Source: a virus
Length of the DNA: 47,331 nucleotides
Direction: 5' to 3' (one strand)
IMG/VR virus record: IMGVR_UViG_3300046747_000297
Location: 1-47,331 of that record
The translations under genes and the position numbers were made by a program. Positions 13,619-21,134 of the stretch are shown piece after piece (position 1 is the stretch's first letter; each line of letters opens with the position of its first letter). The notes beneath the pieces were generated by a model, which did no database searches, had not been told where the DNA came from, and worked only from the letters and a program-made list of their open reading frames with translations.

Positions 13619-14394
13619 GTACGTTCAAGGTAGGGGATAGGATCAGCTTCAAGGACGACAACTTCGCCGCGGACGAGGCCGAAGTAGTCGACTCCGATAA
13701 GGGCTTGACCGTCCGTATTATCCGCGCGGCCCCGGGGTCAAATGAGTTTTGGGACGGTGACGCGCGTGACGTTGTTGGGGTCGGACAGAAGGGTTGGTGG
13801 CTCGCACACAGTCGTAAAGACGTTACCCTGTTGTCCGCGGCTGAACCCAAGGACACAGAGATCCTTCGCCCAGAGCACCTGACCGGGACCACGACCGCGC
13901 CTGGCGCCGGGGCCAAGGACGACCAGGGTAAGCTGCCTATGCACTTGATCCCGGCCGAGGTGACCGAAGCGCTGTGGGTGTACTACGAAAAGTTCAAGGA
14001 CACCACTAGCAAACCGGCGTGCCCGCGCGAGGCAGTCTATTGGCTGGCCCGTTGGAAGATCACAGGGGACCTGGACGACCTGCTTGCGTGCCTTGCACAC
14101 CAGCTAGAACTACTAGGCGACGATAGCTGGCTCGCGGGCCTACCCGCTATTGCTGAGGTCCTTCGCTACGGCGCGTACGAGCGCCCGCGCGCGGACGGCA
14201 CTAAGGGTTACGGCGAAAACAACTGGCAAAGCGTCCCGAACGGCCTGACCCGGTACTACTCCGCGGACATGCGCCACATGTGCGCGAACGAGAAAGAAGA
14301 ACTGGACCCCGAGTCCGGCAAGAAGCACCTGGCGCACGCGGCCACGTGTACGACGTTCCTGGTGTACCTGGCTTTGAAGGGTACGGGAGCGTGA
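13615..14394 (+). CDS. SH3-like domain fused to DUF5664-type nucleotide hydrolase, 259 aa
   Basis: The N-terminus (STFKVGDRISFKDD..., residues 2-75) is an SH3/KOW-like barrel akin to 8627 and 11104. Residues about 100-255 resemble the phage dATP/dGTP diphosphohydrolase-like family (DUF5664): KLPMHLIPAEVTEALW, VLRYGAYERP, YGENNWQSVP and LAHAATCTTFLVYLAL are characteristic. It would act on (deoxy)nucleotide pools. The ATG at 13615 gives an ATGA overlap. The fusion of the two domains is unusual. No PurZ is present, so a role in a 2-aminoadenine genome is not supported. Confidence 0.75.
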   Translation: MSTFKVGDRISFKDDNFAADEAEVVDSDKGLTVRIIRAAPGSNEFWDGDARDVVGVGQKGWWLAHSRKDVTLLSAAEPKDTEILRPEHLTGTTTAPGAGAKDDQGKLPMHLIPAEVTEALWVYYEKFKDTTSKPACPREAVYWLARWKITGDLDDLLACLAHQLELLGDDSWLAGLPAIAEVLRYGAYERPRADGTKGYGENNWQSVPNGLTRYYSADMRHMCANEKEELDPESGKKHLAHAATCTTFLVYLALKGTGA

Positions 14395-14837
14395 TCAAGA
14401 TCCGGCACACGGACGACCTCGATCTGATTCGGGATCTCGACCACGACATTTTTCAGGAAGACGACACACTGTCTGAAAAGTTGCTGGACAGGTCCGTGTG
14501 GTGGGTAGCTTTTGACGGGCGATCCCCTGTGGCCTATGCCGGGTTAGAGCCCGAGCCCGGTGCTATCGGCACCCGGAAGGGGTGCCTGTGCCGTGTCGGG
14601 GTTCGTTCTGACTACCGGGGCGGAGGCTTGCAACGGCGTTTGATCCTTGCCCGGGTGCGCTATGCACAGGACATAGGACTTGACCGCCTGTGGACGTACG
14701 TATCGGTACAGAATCCGGCATCGTTCAGAACCCTGATACGTTGTGGTTTCCTGCCTTATTTTGGGTGGGAGCACTTTATTGCCCTTGAGCGACACTTAGG
14801 CGGACGACCGCAGTTGGCTACAAGGTTCACCCCATGA
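14391..14837 (+). CDS. GNAT-fold N-acyltransferase, 148 aa
   Basis: GNAT superfamily protein. The acyl-CoA-binding motif A is visible as RVGVRSDYRGGGLQRRLI (about residues 68-85), and the C-terminal motif B follows in NPASFRTLIRCGF. The GTG at 14391 overlaps the upstream stop (GTGA). Substrate unknown. It is directly coupled to an N6-adenine methyltransferase gene. Mu Mom, an adenine-modifying enzyme, also has a GNAT-like fold, so a DNA-modification role deserves testing, but generic acetyltransferases are far commoner. Confidence 0.8.
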   Translation: MIKIRHTDDLDLIRDLDHDIFQEDDTLSEKLLDRSVWWVAFDGRSPVAYAGLEPEPGAIGTRKGCLCRVGVRSDYRGGGLQRRLILARVRYAQDIGLDRLWTYVSVQNPASFRTLIRCGFLPYFGWEHFIALERHLGGRPQLATRFTP

Positions 14838-15457
14838 CCGCGTCCGTGTTCCAAGCGCACTACGGCGGCAAGGCCGCCCGAGCCCTGGCCGGTAACGTGG
14901 GCGCCCTCGTCCGTAGGCAGGAGATCCTAACACCTGGGTCAACCCTGTGCGCGGCGGCCGAGGCCCTAGGCGGCGCGATCGTCCTCGATCCGTGCGCGAG
15001 CTCGGACCCGGCCGCGTGGTTTGCTACACACAACGTCACGCTACCGCCCGAGGCCGTGGCCCTGGACGAGGCCCTGGCCGCCGCGGACGCGGCCGGGGAC
15101 AAGGCCGAGGTAAAGCGCCTCAAGAAGGCCGTCCAGCCCTACTACCTGGCTGGCGCCCTGGCCGAGTCCTGGGACGGCCTACCCGCGTTCGTCAACCCGC
15201 CCTTTGCCTTCCTGGAAGAATGGCTGGCCAAGGTCGCCAGCGAGACTGGGCCTGTGGTCCTGCTCGGCCCCGCCCGCGTCCGCCGGTCCTGGTGGTGGGA
15301 GCACGGCCCTAACCACCCACGCTGTACCTCAGCTGTGTTCCTGACCAAGGTCCGTTTCTGTGGGTACAAGCAAGATTTTACCGAGCCGTGCGCACTGCTC
15401 GGGTACGGGTGCACGATCCCTTTACTAGGTGCGCAGGAAGCGAAACGGCTCAAGTGA
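14834..15457 (+). CDS. phage N6-adenine DNA methyltransferase, 207 aa
   Basis: Resembles the compact phage Dam-type family. The sequence has LDPCAS (Asp52, about residues 51-56) and the catalytic FVNPPF motif (residues 119-124, the DPPY-type site), with SAM-binding context around them. It would methylate adenine in phage DNA, probably to evade host restriction. An Ala/Asp-rich insertion lies at about 75-105. The ATG at 14834 overlaps the GNAT stop (ATGA). The recognition site cannot be predicted. Confidence 0.85.
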   Translation: MTASVFQAHYGGKAARALAGNVGALVRRQEILTPGSTLCAAAEALGGAIVLDPCASSDPAAWFATHNVTLPPEAVALDEALAAADAAGDKAEVKRLKKAVQPYYLAGALAESWDGLPAFVNPPFAFLEEWLAKVASETGPVVLLGPARVRRSWWWEHGPNHPRCTSAVFLTKVRFCGYKQDFTEPCALLGYGCTIPLLGAQEAKRLK

Positions 15458-16095
15458 CCACGAACGCGATCCCGCCCCCTACGTCCAAGGCCGCTATCAA
15501 CGAGTACTTGGAGACCTGGTGGCAACAGAACGAGCCCCCACCGTCCCGCCTGGTGCGGGTACTCCGCGCCCTAGCCCTCTGGGCGCCCTTTGGCCGGCGG
15601 ATCATTCCCGACCGACATAGCCACGGTCCTTACCTGTTGCGGACGTTCCTGACCCCTAACAGGCTCGTCCGGGACTGGCTCAAGCAGCGGCGCAAGGACT
15701 TGTTCCGCGCGGGCTGGTACCGGGCCGCGGTCCTCGCATCAGCCGCGGCCCGGTTCGTGGACCTCCTCCCGGGGCCGTACCTGCATTTCTTTTTCCGAGG
15801 CGACGATGCAGAAGAGCTGCATAACCACCCGTTTGACTGGTCGTGCTCACTGATCCTGACCGCGGGGTACCTCGAACAGCGGCCGGACAAGCTTCACCTA
15901 CGCCGCGCATTCCGTTTCAACTGGATCAGCCGGAAGGACTTCCACCGGGTCCTGCTTTTACAGGAACGGCCCTGGACGATCTTCCTGTGTGGCCCCCGTG
16001 TGAAACATGACAGAAACGTCGCATGGGGCTTTCTGAACACTCGAACAGGCGCTTACACTGATCAAAGTTCGTTCAAGAAGAATGAGGACAAGTAA
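15454..16095 (+). CDS. cupin-like protein, 213 aa
   Basis: The segment YLHFFFRGDDAEELHNHPFDW (about residues 108-128) contains a cupin-style metal site (H-x-H), followed by a beta-rich barrel ending FLCGPRVKHDRNVAWGFL. It may be a metal-dependent dioxygenase, epimerase or binding protein. The GTG at 15454 gives a GTGA overlap with the methyltransferase. The N-terminal 100 residues are basic and helical. Position next to the methyltransferase suggests modification or pool metabolism, without proof. Confidence 0.6.
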   Translation: MTTNAIPPPTSKAAINEYLETWWQQNEPPPSRLVRVLRALALWAPFGRRIIPDRHSHGPYLLRTFLTPNRLVRDWLKQRRKDLFRAGWYRAAVLASAAARFVDLLPGPYLHFFFRGDDAEELHNHPFDWSCSLILTAGYLEQRPDKLHLRRAFRFNWISRKDFHRVLLLQERPWTIFLCGPRVKHDRNVAWGFLNTRTGAYTDQSSFKKNEDK

Positions 16096-16572
16096 ATGCG
16101 AGGACAGGGCGGGAACAACGGCCAAGGCCACCACTGGTGCTGGCCGGCAACACGCTTGGCGATCTATCTACGTGACGGCTTTGCTTGTGTCTGGTGCGCC
16201 CTCGGCCCTGAGAGCGGCGCGCAACTCACCCTAGACCACTACGTCCCACGCTCGTCTGGGGGCTCGAACGAGCCCACGAACCTGATCACTGCATGCCTGT
16301 CCTGCAATAGCGCACGCCGGCACAAGCCCGCGACCGTGTTCGCCAAGGAGCTGTACGAGAACCGGTCGCGGGAGATCCTGCTACGGATCGGCGGTATGCG
16401 CCGGCGGACCTTACCCCGGGCCGAGGCCCGCGAAATGCTCGGCTGGCGCGGTACCGTGAGCAAGGTGATCGCCGCGCGACTGAGGCCGGCGGGGATCCCG
16501 CGCGAACTGTTCAGGGAGTCTCAGACCGGCCTGACCTCATACGAGCTCGCGGAAGCGGCCACCTGTGTTTGA
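16096..16572 (+). CDS. HNH endonuclease, 158 aa
   Basis: Clear HNH nuclease with zinc-binding CVWC (about residues 32-35), catalytic LDHYVPRSSGGSNEPTNLI (about 48-66) and CLSCNSAR (about 69-76). The C-terminal half is basic and may bind DNA. It starts at ATG directly after the previous stop (TAAATG). It could be a homing endonuclease, or a nicking enzyme in replication or recombination. No intron is seen here. Confidence 0.85.
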   Translation: MRGQGGNNGQGHHWCWPATRLAIYLRDGFACVWCALGPESGAQLTLDHYVPRSSGGSNEPTNLITACLSCNSARRHKPATVFAKELYENRSREILLRIGGMRRRTLPRAEAREMLGWRGTVSKVIAARLRPAGIPRELFRESQTGLTSYELAEAATCV

Positions 16573-16822
16573 CCGGTGCCCGATCTGCAAGGTCGAGTGC
16601 GGGAACGTCGAACCGGTCAACATGGACTGGAAAGGCGTGAAGCGAAACCTGGGTCGGGCCTGCCGGCGCTGTGTCAAGACGGCGTTCGAGCGCGTACACC
16701 TGGACGGGGGTAACAACCCATTCACCCGCCTCGCGTCGAAAATGATCGACCGGGGCACACCCGATCCCTTGTTCGGTAGGATCCTCATGGTCGCGCTAGT
16801 GCGCGGCTCGGTGCCGGCGTGA
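16565..16822 (+). CDS. zinc-finger protein, 85 aa
   Basis: Starts MFDRCPICKVECGNVEPVN from GTG at 16565 and contains CPIC...C and CRRC motifs, a likely treble-clef or ribbon zinc site. It overlaps the HNH gene by 8 bases and ends in GTGA with polA. Such tiny Cys-pair proteins beside HNH genes and polymerases may help nucleic-acid binding. Function unknown. Confidence 0.6.
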   Translation: MFDRCPICKVECGNVEPVNMDWKGVKRNLGRACRRCVKTAFERVHLDGGNNPFTRLASKMIDRGTPDPLFGRILMVALVRGSVPA

Positions 16823-19017
16823 TCGGGGGTCGCCTCGTCCAGGAACCCCGGCCACCGGCGGTCCATAACACCTACATCGATACAGAAACGTTTTTGATAC
16901 AACCAGGCATGCAAGCTCCGCCCCTGGTCTGTATTCAGTACGCCGTGGACGAGGCACGGCCTGAGCTCGTACATGTCCGCGACCCGGCGTGCAAGCGCGC
17001 GGTACAGACCATGCTGGGCGGCGGGTACCAGTGGGTCTTGCACAACGCGGCCTTTGACATGGCCGTGATCATGGCCCAATGGCCGGATCTGATCGAACCT
17101 GTGTACGACCTGTACGACCGGGACGAGGTCACCTGTACGATCTTGATCGCGAAGCTGTGCGACATTGCCCGCGGCCGGTACAAGACCCGGTCCAAACAAG
17201 GCTACGGCCTGGACGCGGTCGCGGGCCGCCTCGGCCTCGATCTGGGCCTGAACAAAAACGACCCGTGGCGCTTGCGGTACGGCACGCTGATCGATACCCC
17301 GGTGGACCAGTGGCCGACCGAGGCCAAGGACTACGCGCTAAACGACGCGATCGCGCAAAGGCTCGTGTACAAGGGGCTCGTAAACTACGCCGCGGATCGG
17401 GACATCCCTCTAGTGGACCAGTTCCGCCAGGCGCGCGCGGGCCTGTGGCTACGGCTCATGGAATGCCGCGGCATCATGATCGATCTACAGCGCGCGGAAA
17501 AGTACATTGAGAACGTCCGCGAGGCCTTGGCCGTGGACCGCGAAACGTGCCTCGAGGCGGGGATCGTCCGGTCAGTCGGGTCCAAGGACACGGACGCGGC
17601 CATGCGGCATATGGTCAAGGTCTGTCGCGAAACAGACGAGGACGATATCCCCGTAACAGAGGGCGCGGAAAAGGCGGTCCGAGCCGTGCTCGGGATCCCG
17701 GATAAGAAGCCAATCCCCAAGGGCGCGACCTGGACGTGGTGGGACAACACGTACGAGGGCCGGACCCTCAAGGCGAAGGGCGTGAGTCTCAATGAGGACT
17801 CGGTCTCACTGTTCGGGGACGAGCTCCTTGAGTCGTACCAGCGGTACTCGACCGCCACGAACCAGCTCTCACGTGCCGAACGACTGTACCTGGCGGCCAA
17901 GGCCGGCGTGCCCGTACAGGCCTCGTTCGACCCCCTCAAGGACACGGGCCGGACGTCGTGCTCCCAGGGCGACAAGAAAAAACAGGCGAGCTACCCGAGC
18001 GCGTACGGCGCCCAGCTGCAAAACCCTGCCAAGGACAAAAAGGTCAAGCGTAAGGACGGGACGACCTTCGTACGCGTGGGCACCCGCGAAATGTACATCG
18101 CGCGCGCCGGGCACGTCCTGTGCCCCACAGACATTGACTCTGCAGAGCTCTGCGCCGTGGCCCAGGTCTGTATAAGAGAGATCGGCCACTCCCGCCTAGG
18201 GGACATGATCAACGAGGGCCGGGACATGCACACAGAGCTCGCGGCCAACATCGGAGGTATGTCGATCGTGGAAGCCTACGCTCTCAGGAAGGGTGAGCGC
18301 GGCAAGGCGGATAAGGACCAGTTCGATAACACGCACCGTCAGAGCGCCAAGATCGGGAACTTCGGGTACTGGGGCAACATGGGCCCGGCCAAGCTGGCCC
18401 TGTCCGCCCGCAAACAGTACGGCGTGATCCTGACCCTGGACGAGGCCAAGATCATAAAGGAGGCGTTCAAGACCTCTTACACAGAGTTCCCCTCGTTCGT
18501 GAAGTGGGCCAAGGCCAAGCTGACCCACATGCCCGAGTACGAGACCGAGGACCTTTCTGACAGACGCGGTTACTTTGTGCAACACGGGTCCGGCCGCTTG
18601 CGCGGGGACCTGTGGCTCGCGGCACTCATGAACACGACCTTCCAAGGCCTGGTCGCGGACCTGTTCAAGGACGCGGGGTGGCGGGTGTCCCGCGAATGCT
18701 ACGTGGGGAAGTTCTGGGACCGGTCCGGTGCCAGTCCGTTGGCTGGGTCGTACATCGTGAACGAGGTCCACGACGAACTGATCACGGAACTGATCGAGGC
18801 CCGGGCGCACGAGGCCGCGTACCGTCAGGCCGAGATCGTCCGGGACGTAGCCAAGATCTGGGCGCCGGATGTCCGCTGGGGTTGCAAACCAGCCTTATGC
18901 CGACGTTGGTTCAAGGGGGCAGAGGAGGTCTTTTATGCGGACGGCCGCCTGGCGCCCTGGGAGCCCGGCCAGCAATACGACAAGCGCGACGGTCGATTGT
19001 TCTTGAAAGCTGCGTAA
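16819..19017 (+). CDS. polA: family A DNA polymerase with 3'-5' exonuclease, 732 aa
   Basis: The replicative polymerase. A DnaQ-type exonuclease occupies residues 1-190 with DTE (Asp21, Glu23), HNAAFD (75-80) and YALND (172-176). The polymerase palm has DTGRTSCSQG (375-384), motif A TDIDSAELCAVAQ (437-449, Asp438/440), motif B RQSAKIGNFGYWG (507-519, Lys511) and motif C VNEVHDELI (648-656). Motif A departs from the textbook DYSQIELR, as in many phage enzymes. GTG at 16819 overlaps the previous stop. It operates with the primase-polymerase/helicase encoded leftwards from the origin region. Confidence 0.93.
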   Translation: MIGGRLVQEPRPPAVHNTYIDTETFLIQPGMQAPPLVCIQYAVDEARPELVHVRDPACKRAVQTMLGGGYQWVLHNAAFDMAVIMAQWPDLIEPVYDLYDRDEVTCTILIAKLCDIARGRYKTRSKQGYGLDAVAGRLGLDLGLNKNDPWRLRYGTLIDTPVDQWPTEAKDYALNDAIAQRLVYKGLVNYAADRDIPLVDQFRQARAGLWLRLMECRGIMIDLQRAEKYIENVREALAVDRETCLEAGIVRSVGSKDTDAAMRHMVKVCRETDEDDIPVTEGAEKAVRAVLGIPDKKPIPKGATWTWWDNTYEGRTLKAKGVSLNEDSVSLFGDELLESYQRYSTATNQLSRAERLYLAAKAGVPVQASFDPLKDTGRTSCSQGDKKKQASYPSAYGAQLQNPAKDKKVKRKDGTTFVRVGTREMYIARAGHVLCPTDIDSAELCAVAQVCIREIGHSRLGDMINEGRDMHTELAANIGGMSIVEAYALRKGERGKADKDQFDNTHRQSAKIGNFGYWGNMGPAKLALSARKQYGVILTLDEAKIIKEAFKTSYTEFPSFVKWAKAKLTHMPEYETEDLSDRRGYFVQHGSGRLRGDLWLAALMNTTFQGLVADLFKDAGWRVSRECYVGKFWDRSGASPLAGSYIVNEVHDELITELIEARAHEAAYRQAEIVRDVAKIWAPDVRWGCKPALCRRWFKGAEEVFYADGRLAPWEPGQQYDKRDGRLFLKAA

Positions 19018-19032
19018 CGCGAGCGCGATACT
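19003..19032 (+). promoter_or_regulatory. promoter TTGAAA-N18-GATACT
   Basis: -35 TTGAAA (19003-19008) lies inside the end of polA and -10 GATACT (19027-19032) is 18 bases away. Six bases separate the -10 from the ATG at 19039, so the predicted transcript is leaderless. The GATACTTAG...ATG arrangement is repeated almost exactly before 44476. Confidence 0.6.
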
Positions 19033-19038
19033 TAGGGT

Positions 19039-19632
19039 ATGAACAAAGCCGATCTGCTCAAGTCCATGTCCGAGCTACACGCCTGTCCAGAAGCAACCAA
19101 GTACGTTCAAAACCACGCTTCGGCCAGCGCAAAGGAGATCGGGCAAACCTGTGATCGTTTGGACTGGCTGATCTGGTTCTTGGTCAGGCAGCCTGCGGCA
19201 CGCGCTAAGGTGATCAAGTTCTCGTTTTCCTGTGTGGACCGAGCTGTAAGGCAGTACGCGCCAAAGGCACTAGAGGCCGCCGGGCTGACAGCCGAGGCCG
19301 AGGCACTTAGGGCACTCCCAGAGATCGTGGACGAGAAAACCGCCTACGCCGCCCGCGCCGCCGCCTACGCCGCCAACGCCGCCGCCGACGCTGCCGCCAA
19401 CGCCGCCGCCGACGCTGCCGCCACCTACGCCGCCAACGCCGCCAACGCCGCCTACGCCGCCAACGCCGCCGGCGCCGACGCCGCCAACGCCGTCCACGCC
19501 GGCGCCGCCCACGCCGCCTACGCCGCCTCCGCCGCCCACGCCGCCGGCGCCGACGCCGCCGCCGCCTACGCCGCCGAACGCACCCACCAGCTCAAAGACT
19601 TGCACGCGATCTGGTGTGAGGTCGTGTCGTGA
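19039..19632 (+). CDS. Ala-rich triplet-repeat protein, copy B, 197 aa
   Basis: Paralogue of the 5000-5587 protein. Residues 1-98 and the last 15 residues are nearly identical, and the DNA of the head is roughly 90% identical, indicating recent duplication or gene conversion. The central three-residue repeat differs in order and number (more Ala-Asp and Ala-Ala units). It has its own promoter at 19003-19032 and an ATG only 6 bases after the -10. It overlaps the next gene by GTGA. As for copy A, it resembles Imm-5-like putative immunity proteins and no activity can be proven; DNA mimicry, immunity or structural roles are all open. Confidence 0.75.
   Translation: MNKADLLKSMSELHACPEATKYVQNHASASAKEIGQTCDRLDWLIWFLVRQPAARAKVIKFSFSCVDRAVRQYAPKALEAAGLTAEAEALRALPEIVDEKTAYAARAAAYAANAAADAAANAAADAAATYAANAANAAYAANAAGADAANAVHAGAAHAAYAASAAHAAGADAAAAYAAERTHQLKDLHAIWCEVVS
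19341..19577 (+). repeat. 9-bp tandem repeat array, second copy
   Basis: Same 9-base unit class as 5300-5535 (mostly AACGCCGCC, TACGCCGCC, GACGCCGCC). Unit order differs between copies, the expected trace of slippage or unequal exchange after duplication. Confidence 0.85.
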
Positions 19633-19790
19633 CCGAGGTCCAAACCATACCCCTTCGCGAGCAGGACGAGATCGCGTTCGCGTTGAATCTCTTGGCGCGC
19701 AAGTACGCAAAGAGACAGCTCAAGGATCTGACCAAGGAAGCCAAGAAGCGCGTCCTTACTAGGTTCACGGGCCGCCGAGGTGTGCTGTGA
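19629..19790 (+). CDS. small helical protein, 53 aa
   Basis: Unrecognised. GTG at 19629 overlaps the upstream stop and the end overlaps the next GTG, so it is locked into the operon. The sequence is helical and basic towards the C-terminus (LARKYAKRQLKDLTKEAKK, RVLTRFTGRR). It resembles small phage proteins of unknown function found near Holliday-junction resolvases. Confidence 0.55.
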   Translation: MTEVQTIPLREQDEIAFALNLLARKYAKRQLKDLTKEAKKRVLTRFTGRRGVL

Positions 19791-19981
19791 AACTACCGAC
19801 CAAGACCCAGGCCGAACGTCTACTGGACGCGTACTGTGAGGCTCGCGGGTACGTCATACCTAAGGACCCCGAGGAACTCAGGGCCTACCTGCGTGGCCTG
19901 GCCGCGTTCGTGGCCTACACGGTCCGTAACGAGTATGTACAGAACGACAGACGAGGGGGCCGCCTTGAAACTAGCGTTTGA
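19787..19981 (+). CDS. hypothetical protein, 64 aa
   Basis: Unrecognised. It starts MKLPTKTQAERLLDAYCEAR from GTG 19787, preceded by GAGGT. Predicted all-helical (LRAYLRGLAAFVAYTVRNEY) with a charged tail. It overlaps the resolvase start by 17 bases. Confidence 0.55.
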   Translation: MKLPTKTQAERLLDAYCEARGYVIPKDPEELRAYLRGLAAFVAYTVRNEYVQNDRRGGRLETSV

Positions 19982-20486
19982 CTCTGGACGGGAGGGGTTT
20001 GGTTGGGCCGTTGGTGACCCGGACAAGGTCGTGGCCTGTGGTGTCGTTCAGTCCCCCAAGGCCGTCCGTGTGTACAGCCAGGTCTCGATCGAGGACGTGG
20101 CCGCGAACGTGATCCAGCACCTCAGGGAGCTGGTCGGCCTGACCATGGACGTGTGCTATGTCGAGCGCATGGTCCACTACCCGCCCCGCCCCGGCGAGCG
20201 GACTAACGAGCGCAAGCGAACCGCGATCGCGAACGACCTGCTAGACCTGCAAGCGATCGCCGCCCTGGTGGCCGGGGCCTTGCGGCCAGCAAAGGTGGTC
20301 TACCGGACCCCTTTCGAGTGGAAGGGTAACCTAGACACTGAGGTCATTGAACGCCGCTTGCGGAAAGTTCTGACCCCCGCGGAAGTGGCGCTAGTGGATG
20401 CGATCCAGCCCGCGGGCTTGAGGCACAACGGATGGGACGCAACGGGTCTGCTTTGTTCGCAGACCGGAAGGGTACGGTTCAAGTAA
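19965..20486 (+). CDS. RuvC-like Holliday junction resolvase, 173 aa
   Basis: RNase H-fold resolvase. The first catalytic Asp is in KLAFDSGREGFGWAVGD (about Asp6), the central Glu in CYVERMVHYPP, and the C-terminal GLRHNGWDATGLL carries the last acidic residue, in RuvC-like spacing. It would cut branched DNA before packaging or after recombination. The TTG at 19965 is supported by GAGGGGG five bases upstream. A YqgF-type relative is an alternative. Confidence 0.75.
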   Translation: MKLAFDSGREGFGWAVGDPDKVVACGVVQSPKAVRVYSQVSIEDVAANVIQHLRELVGLTMDVCYVERMVHYPPRPGERTNERKRTAIANDLLDLQAIAALVAGALRPAKVVYRTPFEWKGNLDTEVIERRLRKVLTPAEVALVDAIQPAGLRHNGWDATGLLCSQTGRVRFK

Positions 20487-20487
20487 C

Positions 20488-20727
20488 ATGGCAACCAAGG
20501 AGCAAGTGGATGCTGGGTGCAGGGCGGCAAAGGCTACTGTCCGGCAACAACCTCAGGGTTTTGGTTTCTCGGAAGCATGTGAGCGTGAGCTAGTCGCGTC
20601 TGTGATTGACGCGGCCTTGGCCTGTGAGCCGGAAAGGCTACCGTTCGATGCGAAGCACGGGTGTGCCGAACTAGGTCAAGTCGAACGCGATTTAGAGGCC
20701 GCGCGCGGCCGGATCGCGGAACTATAA
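20488..20727 (+). CDS. hypothetical protein, 79 aa, in frame with next ORF
   Basis: Unrecognised. It begins MATKEQVDAGCRAAKATVRQ and ends with an acidic helix CAELGQVERDLEAARGRIAEL. Its TAA (20725-20727) is in frame with the following open stretch that encodes a 43-aa coiled-coil-like protein, and no other stop intervenes. A longer protein may have been split by one ochre codon, or readthrough might occur. Confidence 0.5.
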   Translation: MATKEQVDAGCRAAKATVRQQPQGFGFSEACERELVASVIDAALACEPERLPFDAKHGCAELGQVERDLEAARGRIAEL

Positions 20728-20766
20728 AGCTGGACTGACCTGGACCGGGACCCACGCCTGTTCAAA

Positions 20767-20898
20767 ATGAAACTAGAGATCCGCACCCTACAAAACGAAA
20801 TGCGGGCCGCCCGTGACTGCATCCTGTGGCTGGCGGGCGCGGACGTGAACCTGTTGGAGCGGATCAATAACCGGATGCTGAGGGGGTCGGGGACATGA
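20767..20898 (+). CDS. small coiled-coil protein, 43 aa
   Basis: Starts MKLEIRTLQNEMRAARDCIL with a heptad pattern, then LWLAGADVNLLERINNRM. It ends in ATGA with the next gene. The open frame continues upstream without a stop to the ochre codon at 20725, so this may be the C-terminal part of the preceding protein rather than an independent gene. Confidence 0.5.
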   Translation: MKLEIRTLQNEMRAARDCILWLAGADVNLLERINNRMLRGSGT

Positions 20899-21134
20899 CC
20901 AAGAAAGAAATGGTGGCCCGGGCGATCAACACCCAGCTGGCTGTACTAAAAAGCGCGGTCTCGTACGGGGTCGGGACACAGCCAGACCGCGCCTGTTACG
21001 AGATCCTGGACGGCCAGAAAGCAGAAATCCGGGCGTTTTCAGCACTACTAGCAGGGGACACAGACAAGGCAAAGAAGCACATGACCACGGCCGAGGTCCA
21101 GTACGATTTTGCGCGTAGGTTGCGCGGGCGGTGA
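20895..21134 (+). CDS. hypothetical helical protein, 79 aa
   Basis: Unrecognised. Begins MTKKEMVARAINTQLAVLKS; helical throughout, with a basic C-terminus (YDFARRLRGR). Start in ATGA overlap, end in GTGA overlap with the excisionase-like gene. No motif is visible. Confidence 0.55.
   Translation: MTKKEMVARAINTQLAVLKSAVSYGVGTQPDRACYEILDGQKAEIRAFSALLAGDTDKAKKHMTTAEVQYDFARRLRGR

Noticed and set aside
16096-16572. HNH gene as intron-borne homing endonuclease in polA
   Set aside because: polA is uninterrupted and all catalytic motifs are in one frame.
13615-19017. 2-aminoadenine (Z) genome system
   Set aside because: A dNTP hydrolase-like gene, primase-polymerase and PolA are present, but no PurZ or HD-type DatZ is visible anywhere.
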